Assembly: GCF_007858475.1 (NCBI RefSeq)
Contig: NZ_VIGX01000004.1
Span: 1-64,000 of the forward strand
Source of the DNA: Tsukamurella conjunctivitidis
GTDB lineage: Bacteria > Actinomycetota > Actinomycetes > Mycobacteriales > Mycobacteriaceae
Length of the DNA stretch: 64,000 nt
Direction: 5' to 3'
A program made the position numbers and the translations under genes. Shown here one piece after another: positions 19,120 through 31,853 of this stretch. Position 1 is the stretch's first letter. Each line of letters opens with the position of its first letter. The notes under the pieces are model-generated. The model did no database searches. It was not told where the DNA came from and saw only the letters and a program-made list of their open reading frames with translations.

Positions 19120-21454
19120 CGCGCCACCCCGATCCCGACCACGGCGCCCCAGCCGACGCCCAGTGTCGTGGCGACGGTGCTGCCGGGCGAGTTCCGCGGC
19201 ACCCACACCACTCCGTCGGGCATGTCGGTGACCTCGAGTGGCAGGGTGATCGAACCGCGATCGGTCGAGACGGAGACCGCCGCCCCGTCCGCGGCGAGGA
19301 TCCGGGCGGCGGTGGCGGCCGACATCCGCGCCAGCGGCCTGCGCGCCGTCGCCGCGAGGTCGGGTTCCCCGTCCTGCCCGCGGCCCAGGTCGAGCAGTTG
19401 CCGCCACGTCGCGAGCAGGGCCTCGCCGTCGCCGGGGACGCCGACGGTGCCGGGGCGCCCGGTGACGGGGCGGCGCGGCGGCCGGACCGAGCCCAGCGAG
19501 CGGAGGGCCGCGGCGGCGCCGTCGGTGTCGGTGAAGCCGAGGTCCGCGCGCATCGCCTGCGCGAGCACGGCGAGCACCCGCGCGTCCGCGAGCGCGCCGG
19601 GCGAGGGGAGCGCGGCGGCGAAGGAGCGATCGCGGCCCTCCCAGTTCCGGAATGTTCCCGCGCGCTGCGTCACGGTCGCGACGGGGAGCACCACGTCGGC
19701 CCGTGCAGTGACCTCGGAGGCGCGCTGTTCCAGGCTCACGACGAAGGCGGTGTCGAGGGCGAGCCGCGCGGCCTCGGGGTCGGGCAGGTCGCCGACGTCG
19801 ACCGCGCCGCAGACCAGGGCGGGCAGGTCGCCCGCTGCGGCGGCGGCGAGGATGCCGGCGGTGTCGCGACCGGGACCCTCGGGCAGCGTGACGCCCCAGA
19901 GCTTCTCGAGTTCCATGCGGTGGCTGTGGTTCGCGGCGAGGCGGCCGCCGGGCAGCAAGCCGGCCAGCGCACCCGCTTCGACGGCGCCGGGCTCGCCCGC
20001 GCGGCGCGGGATCCACGCGAGCCGGGCGCCGGTGGTGCCCGCGAGGGCGGCGGCGGCGGCGAGCGCCCCGGGGATCTCGGCGAGCCGCTCGCCGGCGAGG
20101 ATCACGGCGCCGGGCTCCGACATCCGCTCCGTGAGTCCGGGGTCGGCGAGGGCGGCGGGCTCGCCGCCCGGCGCGCACGCGAGCAGGGTGCCGTCGAGCC
20201 GCCCCAGGCCGCGGGAGGCGAAGGGCGCGATCGAGAGCACCCGGGTGCCGCCGGCGCGCACGGACTTCCGCAGCCGCAGGTGCACGATCGGCGACTCCTC
20301 CTCGGGCTCGAAGCCCGCGAGCAGCACGACCGGCGCCGTCTCGAGGTCGGCGTAGGTGACCCCGCCCACCGCGCCGGAGGCGAGGAAGGCTGCCTCCTCC
20401 GCACTGTGCGGCCGGATCCGGAAGTCGATGTCGTTGGTGTGCAGCGCGATGCGCGCGAAGGCGGAGTAGGCGTAGAGGTCCTCGACGGTGCCGCGCCCGC
20501 CGGCGAGCACGCCCGCCGCGCGGCCGGTCAGCCCCTGCGCAGCGGCCGCGATCGCCTCGGGCCACGAGGCGGGGGCGAGCGCGCCGTCGGCCCCGCGGAT
20601 CAGCGGCGTGGTCAGCCGGTCCGGGGCCGAGGCGTAAGCGAAGGCCCACCGGCCCTTGTCGCAGCTCCACTCCTCGTTGACCTCGGGATCGTCGCCGGCG
20701 AGGCGGCGCAGGACCTCGCCGCGGCGGTGATCGACGCGCAGGCCGCAGCCGCTGGCGCAGTGCTCGCAGGCCGACGGGGTGGAGGTCAGGTCGAAGGGGC
20801 GGGCGCGGAACCGGTAGGAGGTGTTGGTGAGCGCGCCGACGGGGCAGATCTGCACCGTGTTGCCGGAGAAGTAGGAGTCCAGCGGCTGATCGCCCGCGAC
20901 GCCCACCTGTTGCAGCGCACCGCGATCCATGAGCTCGATGAAGTCATCGCCGGCGATCTCATCGGAGAAACGGGTGCACCGGGCGCACAGCACGCAGCGC
21001 TCGCGGTCGAGAACGATCTCCGCGGAGAGCGGGATCGGCTTGGGGTAGGTGCGCTTGTCGGCGGCGGGGAAGCGCGAGGTGGCGCGGCCGGCGGACATGG
21101 CCTGGTTCTGCAGCGGGCACTCGCCGCCCTTGTCGCACACGGGGCAGTCGAGGGGGTGATTCACCAGCAGCAGCTCCATCACGCTGCGCTGGGCGCCGGC
21201 GGCGGCCGCGGAGGTGGCCTGCGTACGCACGATCATGCCGTCGGTCACCGTCGTCGTGCAGGAGGCGAGCGGCTTGCGCTGGCCCTCCACGTCCACCAGG
21301 CACTGCCGACACGCGCCCGCCGGGGCGAGCAGCGGGTGATCGCAGAACCGCGGGATGGCGATACCCAGCTCCTCCGCGGCGCGGATCACGAGAGTGCCCG
21401 GCGGTACCTCGATCTCGATGCCGTCGATGGTGGCCCTGACGGGCTCGGGGGTGG

Positions 21455-21458
<4 letters not shown>
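19116..21458 (-). CDS. nuoG: NADH dehydrogenase I subunit G
   Basis: NuoG is the large iron-sulfur subunit of the peripheral arm (780 residues). The N-terminus holds a [2Fe-2S] domain ([13 protein letters not shown]), then [17 protein letters not shown] and [10 protein letters not shown] for [4Fe-4S] clusters. A molybdopterin-oxidoreductase-like domain starts near [12 protein letters not shown], whose cysteines could bind the extra cluster N7. The ATG at 21458 overlaps nuoH's neighbourhood by the usual 4-bp coupling at its 3' end and nuoF's stop at its 5' end. Confidence 0.96.
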
Positions 21459-22791
<1,333 letters not shown>

Positions 22792-22795
<4 letters not shown>

Positions 22796-23514
22796 GACTC
22801 GGCCTCCCGGACGGCCTGCAGCCCGGCCATCGTCGGCCCGCCGCCCGCCCCGGAGGCGGAGACGGCGCCGGGCCGGGGATCGTCGAAACCGGCCAGCAGC
22901 CGGGCGGTCTCGCGGAAGGTGCCGAGCGGTGCGCCGCGGGTCGGGGCCGGCGGTCGGCCGGACCGGAGCGCGTCGACCAGCTCGCGCGCGCTCGCCACCG
23001 TCTGATCGTCGAAGAACTCCCAGTTGACCATCACGACGGGCGCGTAGTCGCACGCCGCGTTGCACTCGATCCGCTCGACGGTGACCTTCCCGTCCGGGGT
23101 GGTGCCGCCGGGGGCGATCCCGAGGTGCTCGCACAGCGAGGAGAGGATCGCGTCGCCGCCGAGGACCGCGCACAGCGTGGTGGTGCAGACGCCGACCAGG
23201 TAGTCGCCGGTGGGGCCGCGCCGGTACATCGAGTAGAAGGTGGCGACGGAGACCACCTCGGCGGCGGTGAGGTCCAGTGCGGCCGCACAGAACTCGATGC
23301 CGGCCGGGGTGATGAAGCCGTCCTCGGACTGGACCAGGTGCAGCAGCGGCAGCAGCGCCGACCGCTTCTCGGGGTACCGGGCGATGAGCTGCGCGGCGTC
23401 CGCCGCGAGGCGCTCCGCGACGGGGGCGGGGTACGCGGTCGGCGCGCCCGGCCGGTACAGCTGCACGGCCTCCTGCGGCCGCGCGCCGAACTCGAGGAAG
23501 ACGGGTTCGCTCAT
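22792..23514 (-). CDS. nuoE: NADH dehydrogenase I subunit E, [2Fe-2S]
   Basis: NuoE carries cluster N1a next to NuoF. The 240-residue protein is a thioredoxin-like fold with the motif VCTTTLC, then [10 protein letters not shown] about 35 residues later, which gives the four cluster cysteines. A C-terminal tail of about 55 residues beyond the fold is rich in Gly, Ala and Pro. The ATG at 23514 overlaps the nuoD stop by 4 bp. Confidence 0.96.
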
Positions 23515-24800
23515 CGGTCCACACCTCCCATCACGGGGTCGATGCTGGCGACGGCGGCGATGACGTCGGAGACCATGCCGCCCTCGCACATCGCCGCGAC
23601 CGCCTGCAGATTCGTGAACGAGGGGTCGCGGAAGTGCACCCGGTACGGGCGGGTGCCGCCGTCGCTGACGGCGTGCACCAGCAGTTCGCCGCGGGGCGCC
23701 TCGACCGAGGCGGCGACCTGCCCCGCGGGCACCGCGAAGCCCTCGGTGACCAGCTTGAAATGGTGGATCAGCGACTCCATCGACTCGCCCATGATCTCTG
23801 CGATGTGCGCGCGCGAGTTGCCGAGCCCGTCACTCCCGACCGTGAGATCGGCCGGCCACCCGAGCCCGGCGTCGTCGATCATCACCGGTCCGGGCCGCAG
23901 CTTGTCGAGGCACTGCTCCACGATGCGCAGCGACTGATCCATCTCCAGCACCCGGATCAGGTACCGGCCGTAGCAGTCGCATCCACTGTCGGTGATCACG
24001 TCGAACTCGTAACCCTCGTAGCCGCAGTAGGGTTCGCTGCGCCGGAGGTCGTGCGGAAGCCCGGTCGAGCGCAGCACCGGGCCGGTGATGCCGAGCGCCA
24101 TGCAGCCGGTGAGATCCAGGTAGCCGATGTTCTTGGTGCGTGCGATCCAGATCGGGTTCTCGGTGAGCATCGACGCCATGGAAGCCAGCTGCTTCGGCAG
24201 CGTCCGCAGCAGTTCGCGGATCTGGGGGACGGCCTCGTCGGGCAGGTCGGCCGCCACGCCTCCCGGGCGGATGTACGCGTGATTCATGCGCAGCCCGGTG
24301 ATGGTCTCGAAGACGTCGAGGATCTGCTCGCGGATCTCGAAGCCGCGCAGCATGGGCGAGACCGCGCCCAGCTCCATGCCGCCGGTGGCCAGCGCGACGA
24401 GGTGGCTGGTGATCCGGTTGAGCTCCATCAGCAGGACGCGGATGACGGTCGCGCGCTCGGGGATCTCCTCGGTGATCCCCAGCAGCTTCTCGACGGCCAG
24501 GCAGTAGGCGGTCTCGTTGAACAACGGCGCCAGGTAGTCCATGCGCGTGACGAAGGTGGTGCCCTGCGTCCAGGTGCGGAACTCGAGGTTCTTCTCGATG
24601 CCGGTGTGCAGGAATCCGATCCCGCAGCGGGCCTCGGTCACCGTCTCCCCGTCGAGTTCGAGGATCAGGCGCAGCACGCCGTGGGTGGAGGGGTGCTGCG
24701 GGCCCATGTTCACCACGATCCGTTCCTGGCCGATCGCCTCGGCGGCGATGTCGTCCCAGTCGGAGCCCATGGCGGTGAACTCGCTGTAGTCGGTGGTCAC
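23511..24800 (-). CDS. nuoD: NADH dehydrogenase I subunit D, quinone site
   Basis: NuoD is the 49-kDa-type subunit that shapes the quinone pocket together with NuoB. It has 429 residues. [15 protein letters not shown] is the conserved quinone-binding loop with key His residues, and the protein ends in DPVMGGVDR as expected. The GTG at 24800 overlaps the nuoC stop by 4 bp. Nothing is missing compared with actinobacterial homologues. Confidence 0.97.
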   Translation of the reverse strand: MTTDYSEFTAMGSDWDDIAAEAIGQERIVVNMGPQHPSTHGVLRLILELDGETVTEARCGIGFLHTGIEKNLEFRTWTQGTTFVTRMDYLAPLFNETAYCLAVEKLLGITEEIPERATVIRVLLMELNRITSHLVALATGGMELGAVSPMLRGFEIREQILDVFETITGLRMNHAYIRPGGVAADLPDEAVPQIRELLRTLPKQLASMASMLTENPIWIARTKNIGYLDLTGCMALGITGPVLRSTGLPHDLRRSEPYCGYEGYEFDVITDSGCDCYGRYLIRVLEMDQSLRIVEQCLDKLRPGPVMIDDAGLGWPADLTVGSDGLGNSRAHIAEIMGESMESLIHHFKLVTEGFAVPAGQVAASVEAPRGELLVHAVSDGGTRPYRVHFRDPSFTNLQAVAAMCEGGMVSDVIAAVASIDPVMGGVDR

Positions 24801-25519
24801 GAGTACGACCTCCGGGTGTCGGGTGCGGAGACCTCGGCGCCGTGGAACTCGACGCCGATCCCGCCCAGCGGGTAGTCCTTGCGCTGCGGGTGCCCCTCCC
24901 AGTCGTCCGGCATCTCGATGCGGGTCAGCGAGGGGTGCCCGTCGAAGACGATGCCGAAGAAGTCGTAGGTCTCCCGCTCGTGCCAGTCCGTCGTGGGGTA
25001 GACGGAGAACAGCGAGGGGATGTGCGGATCGGCGTCAGGACAGGAGGTTTCGAGGCGGAGGCGCCGACCGTGCGTGATCGACTGCAGATGCGTGACCGCG
25101 CGCAGCTCGGCACCCGCGTCCTCGGGGAAGTGCACGCCCGAAGTCCCCAGGCACATTTCGAACCGCAGGGACGGGTCGTCGCGCAGGAGCCGGGCGACCG
25201 CCCGCACGTGCTCGCGCCGCACCCGCAGCGTCACCTCGCCGCGGTACACCACGACCGCACGGACCGCCTCGGCGAAGGGCGCGTCGTCGGACCGGTCCAG
25301 CGCGTCCCGCAGGACCGCGATCACCCCGTCGTACCCCGCGGGCAGGGGCTCCTCGCCCGGCCCGGGCATGGCGACCGGTCGGCTGATCCGCCCGTAGCCC
25401 GACGTGTCGCCCGTGCCGCCACTGAACATGCCGGTGCGGGTGCGCACGACGTCGGGCTGCGACGGGGCGCCGGACGCGTCGGTGCCCCCGGGGTCGGGCA
25501 CCGCGGGGGAGTCGGTCAT
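24797..25519 (-). CDS. nuoC: NADH dehydrogenase I subunit C
   Basis: NuoC is the 30-kDa-type structural subunit of the peripheral arm (240 residues). The conserved core is [20 protein letters not shown] followed by [15 protein letters not shown]. The first 60 residues are a low-complexity N-terminal extension. The ATG at 25519 overlaps the nuoB stop by 4 bp. NuoC and NuoD are separate proteins here, not fused as in E. coli. Confidence 0.96.
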   Translation of the reverse strand: MTDSPAVPDPGGTDASGAPSQPDVVRTRTGMFSGGTGDTSGYGRISRPVAMPGPGEEPLPAGYDGVIAVLRDALDRSDDAPFAEAVRAVVVYRGEVTLRVRREHVRAVARLLRDDPSLRFEMCLGTSGVHFPEDAGAELRAVTHLQSITHGRRLRLETSCPDADPHIPSLFSVYPTTDWHERETYDFFGIVFDGHPSLTRIEMPDDWEGHPQRKDYPLGGIGVEFHGAEVSAPDTRRSYS

Positions 25520-26070
25520 CGCAGCAGGCCCTTGAACTCGATGGTGGGGCGCGAGGCGAGTGCGGCCTCCTCCGCGGCGCGACGCGCGGCCTCGCGGTTC
25601 ACGCCCATCGGCGTCTCCGCGACCTTCTCGTGCAGGGCCAGGAGGGCGTTGAGCAGCATCTCGGGGCGGGGCGGGCAGCCGGGGAGGTAGATGTCCACGG
25701 GCACCACGTGATCGACGCCCTGCACGACGGCGTAATTGTTGAACATGCCACCCGAGCTGGCGCAGACTCCCATGGCCAGGACCCATTTCGGCTCCGCCAT
25801 CTGGTCGTACACCTGGCGGAGCACCGGCGCCATCTTCTGGCTGACCCGGCCCGCCACGATCATCAGGTCCGCCTGGCGGGGCGAGGCGCGGAAGGCCTCC
25901 ATGCCGAACCGGGCGATGTCGAAGCGGGGGCCGGTGGTCGCCATCATCTCGATGGCGCAGCAGGCCAGGCCGAACGTGGCCGGCCACAGTGATCCCTTCC
26001 GCGCGTAGCCCGCCACCACCTCGAGCGTCGACAGCAGGAAACCGCCCGGAACCTTGTCCTCTATTCCCAC
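25516..26070 (-). CDS. nuoB: NADH dehydrogenase I subunit B, cluster N2
   Basis: NuoB carries cluster N2, the last electron donor to quinone. The 184-residue protein has the tandem cysteines in [10 protein letters not shown] (residues 37-38), VCASSGGMF and LPGCPPRPE, which complete the [4Fe-4S] site. The ATG at 26070 lies 55 bp below the nuoA stop, the only sizeable gap in the operon. Confidence 0.97.
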   Translation of the reverse strand: MGIEDKVPGGFLLSTLEVVAGYARKGSLWPATFGLACCAIEMMATTGPRFDIARFGMEAFRASPRQADLMIVAGRVSQKMAPVLRQVYDQMAEPKWVLAMGVCASSGGMFNNYAVVQGVDHVVPVDIYLPGCPPRPEMLLNALLALHEKVAETPMGVNREAARRAAEEAALASRPTIEFKGLLR

Positions 26071-26125
26071 GCCCCCACCTCGCTCCCGACGAGTCGGTCA
26101 CCGCGGCCCGGGACGGTCGCCGCCG

Positions 26126-26488
26126 TCAGTCCCACGACAGTCCACCTCTCCGCCATTCGTAGGCGTAGGCGACGGTGACGTTCACCAGGAACAGGGCCAT
26201 CGCGAGCAGGCCGTACGTGCCGAGCACGTCGAAGTGCACCGCCCAGGGATAGAGGAAGACGATCTCGATGTCGAAGATGATGAACAGCATGGCCGTCAGG
26301 TAGAACTTCACCGGGAACCGGCCACCGCCCGATGCCGGCGTGGGAGACGGGTCGATGCCGCACTCGTAGGCCTCGAGCTTCGCGCGGTTGATCCTGCGGG
26401 GCCCGACGAACCGGGCGACGCCCACTGAGAACACCGCGAAGGCGGCCGCGATCGCCCCGAGCACCAGGATGGGCACGTACAGGTTCAC
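26126..26488 (-). CDS. nuoA: NADH dehydrogenase I subunit A
   Basis: NuoA is a three-helix membrane subunit (120 residues) at the junction of the two arms. YECGIDPS is the conserved loop, and LFIIFDIEIVFLYPWAV the second helix with its acidic residues. The GTG at 26488 is preferred because AAGGGAG lies just upstream; a longer in-frame start 12 codons earlier has no ribosome site. It is the first gene of nuoA-N. Confidence 0.95.
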   Translation of the reverse strand: MNLYVPILVLGAIAAAFAVFSVGVARFVGPRRINRAKLEAYECGIDPSPTPASGGGRFPVKFYLTAMLFIIFDIEIVFLYPWAVHFDVLGTYGLLAMALFLVNVTVAYAYEWRRGGLSWD

Positions 26489-26555
26489 GGCGATGCTCCC
26501 TTCGCGGTGTATGCGAAATCCCATTCAGCAGAACCGGTTAGGCTCCCCTGAGTGG

Positions 26556-26577
26556 AGTTGTGAGCTACACCACAACT
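26556..26577. promoter_or_regulatory. CRP/FNR-type site upstream of nuoA
   Basis: A perfect dyad, AGTTGTG (26556-26562) with CACAACT (26571-26577), encloses a TGTGA-N6-CCACA core (26559-26574). That differs by one base from the CRP consensus. It lies about 70-90 bp before nuoA, where an activator or repressor of the operon would bind. Confidence 0.6.
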
Positions 26578-26629
26578 ATATGTCCATCGTCTGATCGGGG
26601 TGGGCTTTTGGGGCGAGCGTGTCTGATTC

Positions 26630-27025
26630 TCAGAGGGTCGCGGTGGCGAGCAACCGCCCGGCCGCACCCGCCAGCTCGAACGGATCGAGGGGATGGCTCA
26701 CCCAGTCGTCGGCCTGGGACCACCGTGCCAACCATCCGTCGGCGCGGCGCGCCGTGATCACCAGGAGCGGCGGGCACGGCTCGATCTCGTCGCGCACCTG
26801 GCGAGCCAGGCCCATCCCGCCCGCGGGGGCCGCTTCGCCGTCGAGCACCACCAGTGCGACCCCGCCCTCGTCGAGTCGGGCGATGACGGCCGGGGCGGTC
26901 GCGGCCTCGAGGACGGTGATCGGCGGCCTGTCCGGGGCGGGGCGGGTGCCCAGGGCGGCGGTGATCTCCGCGCGGTGCCGCGCGTTGGAGCTGTAGACGA
27001 GGACGAGCGGGGCAGCGCCGGTCAT
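26630..27025 (-). CDS. Receiver-like response regulator beside nuo
   Basis: This is a 131-residue protein with the fold of a response-regulator receiver domain and no output domain. LVLVYSSNAR fits strand 1, VALVVLDGEAA the strand-3 phosphoacceptor position (Asp), and PLLVITARR strand 4. The acidic pair normally found after strand 1 is missing, so phosphorylation may be lost. It sits just upstream of nuoA on the same strand, like M. tuberculosis Rv3143. The ATG at 27025 is used; a GTG at 27034 is possible. Confidence 0.7.
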   Translation of the reverse strand: MTGAAPLVLVYSSNARHRAEITAALGTRPAPDRPPITVLEAATAPAVIARLDEGGVALVVLDGEAAPAGGMGLARQVRDEIEPCPPLLVITARRADGWLARWSQADDWVSHPLDPFELAGAAGRLLATATL

Positions 27026-27053
27026 GGTCCCCACGATAGGGACGCAGGCCGGG

Positions 27054-28028
27054 TTACGAAGCGGTTTGCGGGTAGTGCCGTGCCGCCACGTCCGGGTGCG
27101 CCCGCAGGCGGCTCTTCCACGCGTTCTCGCCGTAGGTGTCGAAGATCGGATTGGACGGGTCGACGGTGACGCCCGCGCGCGACCCCGCGGGGAGCGGGAG
27201 GTGCGGCATGTGCGCCGTGACCGACGGATTGAAGAAGTACGGCACCGAGATCCGGTCGGCGCCGGTGCTGCGGTTCACCACGCGGTGCTCGGTGGCGTGC
27301 AGGTAGCCGTCCGTCCCGACCTCCAGCATCTCCCCGATGTTCACGATGAAGGCGCCCGGCAGTGGAGGCACGTCGACCCATTCGTCGGCACCGGGTGGCA
27401 GTACCTGCAGGCCCTGCGACGCGGGGTCCACCAGGAGCAGGGTCAGTACGCCCGAGTCCTTGTGCGCTCCCACGCCCTGATCGGAGGCCGTTCCGGCGGG
27501 GTAGCGGACGATCTTGATCAGCGTCGCCGGCTGCTCGGCGAAGGCCTCGTCGAAGACGTGCGGATCGGCGCCGAGCGATCGCGCCCACGCTCGCAGCAGC
27601 GCGAGCGAGATCCGCGAGAGGTCCGCGTCCCATCGCTCCATCACCTCGCGCAGCGCCGGCAGGGACGCCGGCCATTGGTTCGGGCCGAGCAGGTTCCGGT
27701 AGTCCGGCCCGGGGCCCGACGGTGCCGGGTCCTCGCGCCCGAGGTCGATCTGCTCGCGCCAGTCGACCTCGCCGCGGGTGAGCTCGCCGCCGAGCCGGGT
27801 GTAGCCGCGGAAGTGCGGCGAGTTCGTCATCGCAACGGCGTCCTTGTCCGCCTGCGGCAGCGCGAAGAAGGCGCGGGCGACGGTCAGGACCTCATCGATG
27901 CGCTCAGGAGGCAGGCCGTGTCCCGTGAGGTAGAAGAAGCCCACGTCGTGCGCGGCGGCGCGGACGGCATCGTCGAACCGCGCGGGGTCGGTGTCGAGGA
28001 GGGCGAGGTCGAGCACCGGGACGGACAT
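27054..28028 (-). CDS. 2-oxoglutarate/Fe(II) oxygenase, isopenicillin-N-synthase type
   Basis: This is a 324-residue non-haem iron oxygenase. The DIOX_N-like N-terminus (VGFFYLTGHGLPPE) is followed by the jelly-roll core. Iron ligands are the HxD in GAHKDSG (near residue 187) and the His in ATEHRVVN (near residue 245). RISVPYFFNP supplies the RxS that binds 2-oxoglutarate. The substrate is unknown; relatives act on amino acids, hormones or antibiotics. The ATG at 28028 is divergent from eno. The neighbours do not suggest a pathway. Confidence 0.88.
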   Translation of the reverse strand: MSVPVLDLALLDTDPARFDDAVRAAAHDVGFFYLTGHGLPPERIDEVLTVARAFFALPQADKDAVAMTNSPHFRGYTRLGGELTRGEVDWREQIDLGREDPAPSGPGPDYRNLLGPNQWPASLPALREVMERWDADLSRISLALLRAWARSLGADPHVFDEAFAEQPATLIKIVRYPAGTASDQGVGAHKDSGVLTLLLVDPASQGLQVLPPGADEWVDVPPLPGAFIVNIGEMLEVGTDGYLHATEHRVVNRSTGADRISVPYFFNPSVTAHMPHLPLPAGSRAGVTVDPSNPIFDTYGENAWKSRLRAHPDVAARHYPQTAS

Positions 28029-28170
28029 GACCGCAGGGTAACGCCGAGCGCGCCGGGTATGAGCGGATCCGATCAGTGTGATCGGGACTTCGAGCGCGCC
28101 GGGCTTCGTGTCGCGGGTGCCGGGCACTAGGCTGGCTGCTGAGTTGCCCCCGAGCTCGGCCAGTGCATAA

Positions 28171-29463
<1,293 letters not shown>

Positions 29464-29500
29464 TACGTAGTACATCGAGAGTCGAAGGAGCACAGCCGAA

Positions 29501-29920
29501 GTGAGCAGCAGGTCCCGCCTCGTGCGCAGCCCGTCGGGCGGCGAGGCCCGTGCGGACGGACGGAGCGCGGGGCGGACCTTCGTGCTGTTCCTCGTGCTGT
29601 GCGTCCTCGCCCTCACCCTCGCGGTGCCGGTGCGGACCTACATGTCCGAACAGGCCCGCGAGGAGAAGGTCGCGGCCGAGCACGCCCAGTTGCTCGCCGA
29701 CATCGCCCGGCTCGAGGAGCAGAAGCGTCTCCAGGACGATCCGGAGTACATCAAGGCGCAGGCCCGGATCCGGCTGCAGTACGTGATGCCCGGGGAGACT
29801 CCGTACCGCGTGCAGGTGCCGGGCGCCCCGAAGCCGACGCCCGAGCAGGTGGAGGCCGAACAGGCCAAGCAGAACCCCTGGTACACCAATGTGTGGCGCA
29901 CGATCGCGGTGCCGCACTGA
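29501..29920 (+). CDS. FtsB/DivIC-family septum formation protein
   Basis: This is a 139-residue bitopic division protein. A basic N-terminal tail precedes one TM helix (about residues 27-45), then a coiled coil (EEKVAAEHAQLLADIARLEE) and the DPEYIKAQARIRLQYVMPGE motif typical of FtsB/DivIC. It would act in the division complex with FtsL and FtsQ. The start is GTG at 29501 after GAAGGAG. Its stop overlaps the next gene by one base. Confidence 0.88.
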   Translation: MSSRSRLVRSPSGGEARADGRSAGRTFVLFLVLCVLALTLAVPVRTYMSEQAREEKVAAEHAQLLADIARLEEQKRLQDDPEYIKAQARIRLQYVMPGETPYRVQVPGAPKPTPEQVEAEQAKQNPWYTNVWRTIAVPH

Positions 29921-30444
29921 TGAGTGACGCAGTCCCCCAGGAGGATCTGGACCGGGTCGCCGCGCAGCTCGGGCGCGTGCCCCGCGGCGTGCTCGCCATC
30001 GCCTACCGCACACCCGACGGCGAGCCCGCCGTCGTGAAGACGGCGCCACGGCTGCCCGACGGTACGCCCTTCCCGACGCTGTACTACCTGACGGACCCCC
30101 GGCTGACCGCCGAGGCGAGCCGGCAGGAGAGTGCGGGCGTGATGCGGGAGATGGAGGCGCTGCTCGCCTCCGACGAGTCGATCGCCGAGAACTACCGGGC
30201 GGCGCACCGGCACTACCTCGAATCCCGCAACGCCCTGGAGGATCTGGGCACTGATTTCACCGGCGGCGGTATGCCCGACCGGGTGAAGTGCCTGCACGTG
30301 CTCATCGCGTACGCCCTCGCCGAGGGACCCGGGGTGGTCCGGTTGGGCGACGAGGCCGTCGCCCTCGCCGCCGCGGCGGGCCTGCGCGGCAGCGCGATCC
30401 CGGCGGACTGGCCGGAGCCGCAGTTCCCCTGGGGTGGTGAGTGA
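29920..30444 (+). CDS. DUF501 protein
   Basis: This is a 174-residue cytosolic protein of the DUF501 family, conserved across actinobacteria next to eno and ppx, with unknown biochemistry. Visible conserved text includes VVKTAPRLPDGTPFPTLYYL and MPDRVKCLHVLIAYALAEG. The ATG at 29920 shares a base with the ftsB-like stop (TGATG), and its own stop overlaps the ppx start by 4 bp, so the three are co-translated. Confidence 0.88.
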   Translation: MSDAVPQEDLDRVAAQLGRVPRGVLAIAYRTPDGEPAVVKTAPRLPDGTPFPTLYYLTDPRLTAEASRQESAGVMREMEALLASDESIAENYRAAHRHYLESRNALEDLGTDFTGGGMPDRVKCLHVLIAYALAEGPGVVRLGDEAVALAAAAGLRGSAIPADWPEPQFPWGGE

Positions 30445-31469
30445 ATCCCCTGGTCGTCGCGGCCATCGACTGCGGTACCAATAGCATCCGCCTGTACGTG
30501 GCGCGGTCCACCGGCGCCGGGAGCGGAGCGAGCGGGCCGAGTGTTGTCGGCGCCGGGAGCGGAGCGAGCGGGCCGAGTGTTGCCGGCGGCGCGGGCCTGG
30601 AGGAGCTGCACCGTGAGATGACGATCGTCCGGCTGGGCCAGGGTGTGGACGCCACCGGCGAGTTCGCCGCCGAGGCGCTGGAGCGGGTCCGCGCGGCGCT
30701 GGACGAGTACGTCACCACGGCGCTGGACCTGGGCGCCACGCGGGTGCGCATGGTCGCGACCTCCGCGGCCCGGGACGTCTCGAACCGGGACGCCTTCCTC
30801 GATCTGACCGCGGCTGCGTTGGGCCGGATCACGCCCGGCGCCCGTGCCGAGGTGATCGCGGGGACCGAGGAGGCGGAGCTGTCCTACCGCGGTGCGACCG
30901 CGGGCCTCGACGCCGCCGATCCGGCGCTCGTCGTCGACCTCGGGGGCGGTTCGACGGAGTTGGTCGTCGGCTCCGGTGGCACCGTGGCGCACGCCTATTC
31001 GGCCGACATCGGCTGCGTGCGGATCACCGAGCGCGCGCTGCCCTCCGATCCGCCCACCGCCGCCGAGGTGGCCGAGGCGACCTTCCACATCGACGCCGCC
31101 CTGGATGAGGCGACCGCCGTCGTGCCGTTGGACGGCGTCCGCACCTGGACCGGCGTCGCCGGGACCTTCACCACCCTCGCCGCGCTGGCGCACGGACTGA
31201 CGGAGTACGACCCGGCCCTGATCCACGGCTCGCGCGTCCCGCTCGGCGACCTCGTCGCGCTGTGCCGCCGACTGGTGCGCATGAGCTCCGCGGAGCGCCT
31301 GGCGCTCGGCCCGATGCACCCCGGTCGCGCCGACGTGATCGGCGGCGGCGCGCTCGTGGCGATGCGGCTCGCCGAGCGGCTGGCCGCGGTCGGCGTGACC
31401 GAGCTCACCGTTTCCGAGCACGACATCCTCGACGGCGTGGCCATGGGGCTCGCCGCCCCCGGGATTTAA
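30441..31469 (+). CDS. Ppx/GppA-type exopolyphosphatase
   Basis: This is a 342-residue member of the Ppx/GppA phosphatase family, which releases phosphate from polyphosphate or converts pppGpp. AAIDCGTNSIRLYVA is the first phosphate loop, and VVDLGGGSTELVVG the second. It corresponds to Rv1026. Residues 25-48 hold two copies of a 12-residue glycine/serine block (GAGSGASGPSV), encoded by a tandem 36-bp DNA duplication that interrupts the usual N-terminal lobe. Both ATPase-fold motifs are intact, so the protein should still fold. Confidence 0.9.
   Translation: MNPLVVAAIDCGTNSIRLYVARSTGAGSGASGPSVVGAGSGASGPSVAGGAGLEELHREMTIVRLGQGVDATGEFAAEALERVRAALDEYVTTALDLGATRVRMVATSAARDVSNRDAFLDLTAAALGRITPGARAEVIAGTEEAELSYRGATAGLDAADPALVVDLGGGSTELVVGSGGTVAHAYSADIGCVRITERALPSDPPTAAEVAEATFHIDAALDEATAVVPLDGVRTWTGVAGTFTTLAALAHGLTEYDPALIHGSRVPLGDLVALCRRLVRMSSAERLALGPMHPGRADVIGGGALVAMRLAERLAAVGVTELTVSEHDILDGVAMGLAAPGI
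30512..30583 (+). repeat. Tandem 36-bp repeat inside ppx, copies B and C
   Basis: Two directly adjacent 36-bp units (30512-30547 and 30548-30583) are identical except for the last base. Each begins CGGCGCCGGGAGCGGAGCG and encodes 12 residues in frame. The 31-bp core recurs at nuoN (12783) and, less well, in nuoM (12966), so this is a dispersed repeat that has also been locally duplicated. Confidence 0.9.
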
Positions 31470-31559
31470 CGCACTGTTGACGAACTCACAGCTTCCCGGC
31501 AGCGCACGAAGCGGTTTGGCAGCCTAACGTCTTCTTCGAACGGCGAAAGGGAGTCGAAG

Positions 31560-31838
31560 ATGACGAAGGCAACCGAATGCGTGATCGTGGTGCTCGACGG
31601 CACCGACGCGACAGCACGACTGGTCGGTGACCTCTCCGCGGCGGGAAACCGGGTGACGGCGGTGGGCTCGAACTTCCGCGATGTGGTGTCGGTCCTGTCC
31701 GGCGACGTCTACGCGCTCGTCGCGGACCTCGCCGATCCCGAGCAGTGGGCGACGGCCGTGTGCCGCGCCGAGGCGCGGCACGGCGCGGTCGACACGATCG
31801 TCGACCCGGCCGGCCGGCTGGCGGCGCGCGCGGCCTGA
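31560..31838 (+). CDS. Short Rossmann-like protein, SDR-like N-terminus only
   Basis: This is a 92-residue protein. VIVVLDGTDATARLVGDLSAAGNRVTAVGSN looks like the first beta-alpha-beta unit of a short-chain dehydrogenase, and YALVADLADPEQW like the following acidic strand. The usual GxxxGxG loop is degraded and the catalytic YxxxK region is absent. It is either a small independent protein or a remnant. The ATG at 31560 has GAAAGGGAG upstream. Confidence 0.55.
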   Translation: MTKATECVIVVLDGTDATARLVGDLSAAGNRVTAVGSNFRDVVSVLSGDVYALVADLADPEQWATAVCRAEARHGAVDTIVDPAGRLAARAA

Positions 31839-31853
31839 TCCCGCACCGTCCGT

